From the NCBI GenBank assembly GCA_026984555.1, contig JALSRY010000804.1, positions 1 to 6,112 on the forward strand: a stretch of DNA of 6,112 nucleotides. Reading direction: 5' to 3'. Below the pieces are notes generated by a model. That model was not told the origin of the DNA and did no database searches. It was given only the letters and a program-made list of their open reading frames with translations. The translations under genes and the position numbers were made by a program. The stretch is from Phycisphaerae bacterium (GTDB lineage: Bacteria; Planctomycetota; Phycisphaerae; UBA1845; Fen-1342). This document shows, piece by piece, positions 1-3,745 of the stretch. Numbering within the stretch: position 1 is the first letter of the stretch; the number at the start of each line of letters is the position of its first letter.

Positions 1-149
1 TTCCACAAAAGAAGCACCTTCTCCGCCGGCTGGTGAAGAAGGTGCTGGTTCACGATCGCCGAACCATCGAGGTCTGGTACGCGTTACCAAACTCCCGACG
101 GTGCGAACACTGGAACAAAAAGCTCCCCGAACTGGACTCGAACCAGTAA
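1..149 (+). CDS. C-terminal end of a probable serine site-specific recombinase (partial)
   Basis: An open frame from the left edge gives 48 residues and ends at TAA 147-149; the start lies outside the window. The visible part has a basic stretch (KKHLLRRLVKKVLVHDRR) followed by TIEVWYALPNSRR. A basic helix followed by a short beta strand ending in 'ALPN' resembles the extreme C-terminus of resolvase/invertase-type serine recombinases with a 'recombinase' domain. These enzymes cut and rejoin DNA through an N-terminal serine, which is not visible here. The last eight residues (LPELDSNQ) and the stop are read from DNA that is also the antisense of tRNA-Asn, so that tail is probably supplied by the chromosomal target rather than by the recombinase gene. 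The family call rests on a short C-terminal fragment. The alternative is another DNA-binding protein of a mobile element. Confidence 0.6.
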   Translation, partial: PQKKHLLRRLVKKVLVHDRRTIEVWYALPNSRRCEHWNKKLPELDSNQ

Positions 150-195
150 CCTAGCGGTTAACAGCCGCTCGCTCTACCAATTGAGCTATCGGGGA
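123..195 (-). tRNA. tRNA-Asn (anticodon GUU)
   Basis: Read on the minus strand from 195 to 123, the sequence folds as a complete 73-base cloverleaf. The acceptor stem TCCCCGA pairs with TCGGGGA, and the D stem GCTC with GAGC. The anticodon stem AGCGG/CCGCT encloses the loop CTGTTAA, giving anticodon GTT (Asn). The variable loop is AGGTT, and the T stem ACTGG/CCAGT carries the loop TTCGAGT. The discriminator base is G. CCA is not encoded: the bases after the discriminator read CTTTTTG, so CCA must be added by tRNA nucleotidyltransferase, and the T-run may help 3' termination. Every stem pairs perfectly, so the gene should be functional. Its 3' part overlaps the end of the recombinase frame on the other strand by 27 bases. 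Confidence 0.96.
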
Positions 196-200
196 CTCAT

Positions 201-219
201 GTGCGGGTCAGCCCCGCAC
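201..219. repeat. Perfect 7-bp inverted repeat just upstream of tRNA-Asn
   Basis: GTGCGGG (201-207) and CCCGCAC (213-219) are perfectly complementary around a 5-base loop TCAGC. The hairpin would lie 5 bases before the mature 5' end of the tRNA on the minus strand, within its leader if transcription starts further right. It could be a 5' leader hairpin affecting RNase P processing or a protein site. The pairing is directly visible, but the role is unknown. Confidence 0.45.
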
Positions 220-289
220 CAAGCGTCCTCGCCGCCAGCGCGCGTACAACGCCAATCGGCGATACACGCCACCGTTTCGGCGTCGCGCG

Positions 290-392
290 CCGTGACAACC
301 CGGACCCGGCTTCCGCCACCGATGCGATCCAGGTGCCCGGTTTGTCGCTCCGCTTGTCGCGACCGTGACAACCCGGACCCGGCTTCCGCCAC
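290..392. repeat. Two identical 30-bp direct repeats, 73-bp period
   Basis: The 30 bases at 290-319 recur exactly at 363-392; both begin CCGTGACAACC and end GGCTTCCGCCAC. The 43 bases between them end in GTCGCGAC. The sequence before the first copy ends in the similar GTCGCGCGC, which suggests a tandem 73-bp unit with a partial third copy on the left. The identity of the two copies in otherwise diverged surroundings suggests recent duplication or maintained function. No open frame here encodes a recognisable protein. Confidence 0.75.
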
Positions 393-539
393 GGCTCGGC
401 GACGTGGCGCCAGCCCCTTGCCACACGTGGCCCGCCGCCACGGATGCGGCGTTTGCCCACCGCCACAGACCGCCAGCCAGCAACAGCGATGCCGCGCCAC
501 GGCTGCCCCCCGCGCGACACATGGCCGGCGGCAGCAACG

Positions 540-652
540 CGACCACGCCCCTTCCGCACGCCACTCAGCAGCAGGAGCAATACGACCACGCCCCTTCCGC
601 ACGCCGCTCAGCAGCCACGCGACCACGCCCTCACCGCACGCCACTCAGCAGC
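540..652. repeat. Three near-identical 33-bp direct repeats
   Basis: The copies are 540-572, 583-615 and 620-652, all beginning CGACCACGCCC and ending CTCAGCAGC. Copy 2 differs from copy 1 at one base and copy 3 differs at three. The intervening segments are 10 and 4 bases. Short fragments of similar type (GGCGGCAGC followed by ACG) flank the array around 527-540 and 690-703, suggesting older, decayed units. The spacers are too short and unequal for a CRISPR array, and the unit has no strong inverted symmetry. It looks like a small degenerate tandem array of unknown role. Confidence 0.75.
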
Positions 653-831
653 GGCAACGACGCCGCCGCGTCGCCTAACGCACGCTATTGGCGGCAGCGA
701 CGCCACAGCCGGCCCGAAGCGCTCATGCCCACCGGGCCAACGCGAATCGCATGGCCGATCCGCGGACCGGACCGATGGCGACACATGCGATAGATTACCG
801 AACGGCCCGCGCAAGTCAAGCGGCCGCGCGG

Positions 832-1060
832 CCCTTTCGCCCAAGGCAATCGTAAAGTCGATACCGGGAATCTCGACCACTGATTCCGGCTCGCCAGCAC
901 TGGTCACGTTCTTGGAGGAAGCGGAAACCAACGAGTTTGCGATTGCCCTGCCCTTCCGCCGGGACAATCGCGAGCTCGATGTCCGGCGATCTCGACCGCT
1001 GTTTCCAACCAGCCAGCGAGGTCACGTATCGGGGAATGCCGAAACCAGTTTGGGGAACGC
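832..1060. repeat. Imperfect tandem duplication, unit about 118-119 bp
   Basis: A segment starting at 832 (CCCTTTCGCCC) is followed by a diverged second copy starting at 951 (CCCTTCCGCCG). Matching landmarks keep the spacing: CAATCG at 847 and 965, ATCTCGACC at 870 and 989, GGTCACGT at about 902 and 1020, and GAAACCA ahead of AGTTTG further on. Small insertions and deletions break any common reading frame, so this is not a protein repeat in its present state. A possible third, partial copy follows near 1087-1125 (GTTGCGATCGCCCGG against GTTTGCGATTGCCCTG in the first unit), but it is weaker. The alignment was made by eye. Confidence 0.6.
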
Positions 1061-1130
1061 CGGCGGACAAAGCCGAAAGCGGTGGCGTTGCGATCGCCCG
1101 GCTCGTTCCATTCCCGCAGGGCTGAACCGC

Positions 1131-1159
1131 TTGCGGGTTCGTTTCGCGCGGCGCACAAT
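1131..1159 (+). promoter_or_regulatory. Candidate sigma70-type promoter of the OPT transporter gene
   Basis: TTGCGG (1131-1136) and CACAAT (1154-1159) are separated by exactly 17 bases. The -10 element matches TATAAT at four of six positions and the -35 has the TTG core. Transcription would begin near 1166, leaving a short leader that contains the strong ribosome-binding site at 1173-1180. An inverted repeat, CCCGCA (1113-1118) with TGCGGG (1132-1137), overlaps the -35 element and could be an operator. This is a consensus match only, and promoter rules for the likely host group are not well defined. Confidence 0.35.
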
Positions 1160-1188
1160 CCCGGCTTCGCACAAGGAGGATTGGCTAC

Positions 1189-3309
1189 ATGCCCGAGGAG
1201 CACCCGCCCACGCCCGCCGAACCACGCCCCCCACACAACGATCCGCTCGGCGACAACGACCACGCCGCCACCGCTGGCTCGTCACCTAACGAACGCCCCA
1301 GCCCGCCGCCCGCCGCGCCCCCACCAAACGGTACCCCCCCCGCCGCGCCGCGTACCTGCCCGAATGAAACGTGTCGTTGCGAAAACGCACCGGACGCTAC
1401 TTTTTGCGTTCGCTGCGGCCAACCGCTCACAGATTTCGAGCTGCCCATCGAGGGCTTCCAGGGCACCCCCGAGGAAATCGAACGCCAGTGGTTCGAGCAG
1501 GTCTACACCGGCCGTGGCGACCGCATGCTCCAGCTCACGGTGCGGTCGGTCGTGATGGGCTCCGTGCTCGGTGCGATCCTCTCGCTGACCAACCTCTATA
1601 TCGGCCTGAAAACCGGCTGGGGCTTCGGCGTCGCGATCACGGCCTGCATCCTTTCGTATGCCATCTGGACCACGTTCTACCGCATCGGCCTGGCCCGATC
1701 GAACATGACCATCCTCGAAAACAACTGCATGCAGTCGTGCGCCAGCTCCGCCGGTTATTCCACCGGCGGCACGCTCGTATCCGCCATCGCGGCCTACATC
1801 CTGGTCAACCATGCGTCGATCCCCATCTGGACACTCATGGCGTGGGTGTTCTTCCTCGCCATCCTCGGCGTCACGATGGCCATCCCGATGAAACGCCAGA
1901 TGATCAACATCGAGCAACTGCGCTTCCCCAGCGGCACGGCAGCAGCGGAAACCCTGCGGGCGCTCCACTCTCACGGAGGCAAAGGAATGCAGTCTGCCGC
2001 CGCGCTGGGCATCGCCGCCGTGATCGCGGCCCTCGTCGAGTTCTGGAACTCCGGGCTCCATCTGGTCAGCAAGACCCTGGCCCGGTTCGAGCTCGGCAGC
2101 CTGCTCGGCCGGTTGAACGACCTCGCGGTCAGCCCCGCATGGCAGGGTCGCACGGTCGAATTCGCTTGGGATTCGATTTTTGTCGCGGCCGGCGCCATCA
2201 CCGGCATGCGCGTCTGCTTGAGCATGTTGGTCGGTGCCGTGCTCTGTTGGATGGTGTACGTGCCGATCCTCCAACACAACGGCGTAAACACGGGCAACGG
2301 ATATCGGGAGGTCGTCCACTGGACGCTCTGGGGCGGCGCGGCGTGTATGGTCACATCCGGCCTGCTGTCGTTCGCTTTCCAGTGGCGGTCTGCGTTGCGA
2401 GCTTTCGCGGACCTCGGGCAACTCTTCAAGAAACGCAGCCAGGATGATCCGCTGGCCGCGATCGAAACACCCGCCTCGTGGTTCATCGCCGGCCAGCTTG
2501 TGGGAACCGTCGGGCTGGCCTATCTCGCCAAGTCCACCTTCGGCATGCCCTATTGGCTCACCGTGCTGGCCGTCGTAATGTCGTTTGCCCTGGCGCTGGT
2601 GGCTTGCCGCGTCTGCGGCGAAACCGACATGACCCCCGTGGGCGCGATGGGCAAGATCACCCAGCTCGCTTTCGGCGCCATCCGTCCCGGACAGATGAAC
2701 GTGAACCTCATGAGCGCGTGTGTGACCGCGGGCGCCGCGGACTCCTCGAGCGACCTCCTCACCGACCTCAAGAGCGGGTACCTCCTCGGCGCCCACCCCC
2801 GCAAGCAGTTCTTGGCGCAGTTCTCCGGTATTTTCATCGGCACGCTCGTCTCGGTGGTGGCATTCCAGGCCCTCGTTCCCGACGCCAGCGTGCTCGGTAG
2901 TGACACTTTCCCCGCCCCTTCGGCCCAGGTATGGGCGGCCGTCGCCCACGTGCTCGCCAAGGGCCTGGCATCCCTCGGGCCGGTCAAGACCTGGTCGATC
3001 ATCATTGGCGGACTCGTCGGCATTCTCATCCCCCTGGCCGGCAAACTGTTTCCCCGGTGGCAGGGCTACATGCCCTCCGCGGCCGGCCTCGGCCTGGCCT
3101 GGACATTCCACTGGTACCTGAGCGTCCTGTTCTTCATCGGTGCCGTGATCGGCCTGATCGTCGAAAAAGGTTGGCCACGTCTCGCCAAGGACTACACCTT
3201 CCCTGTCGCCTCGGGCGTCATCGCCGGCGGCAGCCTCATGGGCGTAATCGACATCTTCTGGGAGTACGGCGGCGAAATGTGGCACCACCTGGTCAAACAG
3301 TTCGGTTGA
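1189..3309 (+). CDS. OPT-family oligopeptide transporter with N-terminal zinc ribbon
   Basis: This 706-residue inner-membrane secondary transporter belongs to the OPT family, whose members import oligopeptides or metal-chelate peptides, probably with protons; the substrate here cannot be read from the sequence. The ATG follows an excellent Shine-Dalgarno, AAGGAGGA (1173-1180), 8 bases upstream. Residues 1-55 form a proline-rich, probably disordered tail. Residues 57-76 form a zinc ribbon (C57, C62, C73, C76). The membrane core starts near 115 and runs to the C-terminus with many hydrophobic segments. Family-typical stretches are LSLTNLYIGLKTGWGFG (131-147), RFPSGTAAAETLRA (245-258), GETDMTPVGAMGKITQL (477-493), DLLTDLKSGYLLGAHPRKQ (522-540) and FPVASGVIAGGSLMGV (671-686). 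The extra length over the membrane core is the N-terminal tail and ribbon. The gene lies 436 bases upstream of a co-oriented POT peptide transporter with a matching zinc ribbon. Confidence 0.9.
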   Translation: MPEEHPPTPAEPRPPHNDPLGDNDHAATAGSSPNERPSPPPAAPPPNGTPPAAPRTCPNETCRCENAPDATFCVRCGQPLTDFELPIEGFQGTPEEIERQWFEQVYTGRGDRMLQLTVRSVVMGSVLGAILSLTNLYIGLKTGWGFGVAITACILSYAIWTTFYRIGLARSNMTILENNCMQSCASSAGYSTGGTLVSAIAAYILVNHASIPIWTLMAWVFFLAILGVTMAIPMKRQMINIEQLRFPSGTAAAETLRALHSHGGKGMQSAAALGIAAVIAALVEFWNSGLHLVSKTLARFELGSLLGRLNDLAVSPAWQGRTVEFAWDSIFVAAGAITGMRVCLSMLVGAVLCWMVYVPILQHNGVNTGNGYREVVHWTLWGGAACMVTSGLLSFAFQWRSALRAFADLGQLFKKRSQDDPLAAIETPASWFIAGQLVGTVGLAYLAKSTFGMPYWLTVLAVVMSFALALVACRVCGETDMTPVGAMGKITQLAFGAIRPGQMNVNLMSACVTAGAADSSSDLLTDLKSGYLLGAHPRKQFLAQFSGIFIGTLVSVVAFQALVPDASVLGSDTFPAPSAQVWAAVAHVLAKGLASLGPVKTWSIIIGGLVGILIPLAGKLFPRWQGYMPSAAGLGLAWTFHWYLSVLFFIGAVIGLIVEKGWPRLAKDYTFPVASGVIAGGSLMGVIDIFWEYGGEMWHHLVKQFG
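1357..1416 (+). other. Zinc-ribbon segment of the OPT protein (residues 57-76)
   Basis: Cysteines at residues 57, 62, 73 and 76 form C-x4-C-x10-C-x2-C, with an additional C64. The second knuckle reads CVRCGQPL. This is the pattern of small zinc ribbons found as cytoplasmic appendages on many bacterial membrane proteins. It is followed by a short acidic linker (residues 81-112) before the first membrane segment. With the N-terminus expected inside the cell, the ribbon should face the cytoplasm, where it could bind a protein or sense zinc or redox state. Metal binding is inferred from the cysteine pattern. Confidence 0.75.
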
Positions 3310-3404
3310 CCCAGCCCTCCCCGCCGCGCGCAACCATGAGCGGGACAGGGCACTTCCTGCGCCGACAACGCAGCCAACCGACTCCAGGTACCGCTGGACG
3401 CTCG

Positions 3405-3442
3405 CCGGGGGACGCCGCCCCCCGGACAGCCGGCACCGCCGG
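3405..3442 (+). terminator. Tandem GC-rich hairpins after the OPT gene (possible terminator or attenuator)
   Basis: CCGGGGG (3405-3411) pairs with CCCCCGG (3419-3425) around a 7-base loop. Four bases later CCGGC (3430-3434) pairs with GCCGG (3438-3442) around a 3-base loop. There is no T-run after either stem, so this is not a classical intrinsic terminator. Located 95 bases past the OPT stop, it may instead protect the mRNA 3' end or reduce read-through into the POT gene. The pairing is visible; the function is a guess. Confidence 0.25.
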
Positions 3443-3732
3443 GTGAAGCCCGCCCAGCGTCACGTCGGCTTTCGTCCATCTGGCCGCGACGCCGGGATTC
3501 CCGTATTCTGTGCGGGCGTTTTGTCTGCTCTCGCGGGTGATGCGTCGCGACATCCGGGTGCATCGCTCGTTTTCGACGACTCGGGGAACGGGAAACCTGG
3601 CACGCCGGCACGCACGCTTGGATCGGCGCGGCTCGCCGGCCATACGCCCCGCCCGCCGGTCGTTGCCATACGTCAGCCCGGTTCGGCGGAACACCCGTCG
3701 CCCGCCGACCGGGGAGCTTGCGAGCCGATCAG

Positions 3733-3736
3733 GGAG
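3733..3736 (+). promoter_or_regulatory. Ribosome-binding site supporting the GTG start of the POT gene
   Basis: GGAG (within AGGGAGAG at 3731-3738) lies 9 bases before GTG 3746. This start places the N-terminus about 30 residues before the first membrane helix, which is typical of POT proteins. It is preferred to the open-frame start at 3443, where the extra residues look like translated noncoding DNA. Confidence 0.6.
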
Positions 3737-3745
3737 AGTCCAGTC

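Larger units (their letters stand above)
196..1188. other. Gene-free, repeat-rich region of about 1 kb
   Basis: No credible protein or RNA gene is visible between tRNA-Asn and the OPT gene. Long open frames occur on both strands, but their products are arginine-, proline- and alanine-rich with no recognisable motif, as expected when GC-rich noncoding DNA lacks stops. They also overlap one another and run through repeats. The stretch contains an inverted repeat beside the tRNA, three families of direct repeats, and a candidate promoter near its right end. It could be degraded sequence next to an integration site or a slowly diverging repeat-bearing spacer. A small RNA cannot be excluded by eye. 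Confidence 0.6.
3310..3745. other. 436-base gap between the two transporter genes
   Basis: No convincing gene is present. The POT frame stays open upstream to 3443, but the extra 101 residues have no family similarity, and the next start is supported by a ribosome-binding site. The gap holds two adjacent GC-rich hairpins (3405-3442), a short palindrome CGGGA-T-TCCCG at 3493-3503, and inverted repeats nearer the POT start: CCGGTCG at 3656-3662 with CGACCGG at 3706-3712, and GTTC/GAAC at 3681-3692. The latter could shape a structured leader. The gap length suggests the POT gene may have its own promoter, but no strong match was found. Confidence 0.5.

Noticed and set aside
540..652. Possible CRISPR array
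   Set aside because: There are only three units, with spacers of 10 and 4 bases, far below spacer length, and no cas genes nearby.
792..819. Minus-strand promoter-like pair TTGACT (819-814) and TAATCT (797-792), spacing 16
   Set aside because: The -35 is good but the -10 matches only three of six positions. Nothing recognisable lies downstream before the tRNA about 600 bases away. A promoter for an unseen small RNA remains possible.
444..1289. Plus-strand open frame of 281 residues upstream of and overlapping the OPT start
   Set aside because: It runs through two repeat families, is arginine/proline-rich, lacks a ribosome-binding site and overlaps the well-supported OPT start.
1282..3333. 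Long minus-strand open frame of 683 residues
   Set aside because: It is antisense to the OPT gene and is a by-product of GC-rich third codon positions. The product is rich in E, G, R, H and D, with no hydrophobic segments or known motifs.
3618..3646. Promoter-like pair TTGGAT and CATACG with 17-base spacing upstream of the POT gene
   Set aside because: Both boxes are weak, and the -10 lacks the conserved final T. Such matches are expected by chance in a 436-base spacer.
3443..3745. N-terminal extension of 101 residues on the POT protein from a GTG at 3443
   Set aside because: The residues show no family similarity, look like translated noncoding GC-rich DNA and span hairpins. A GTG at 3746 has a ribosome-binding site and gives a normal POT N-terminus.
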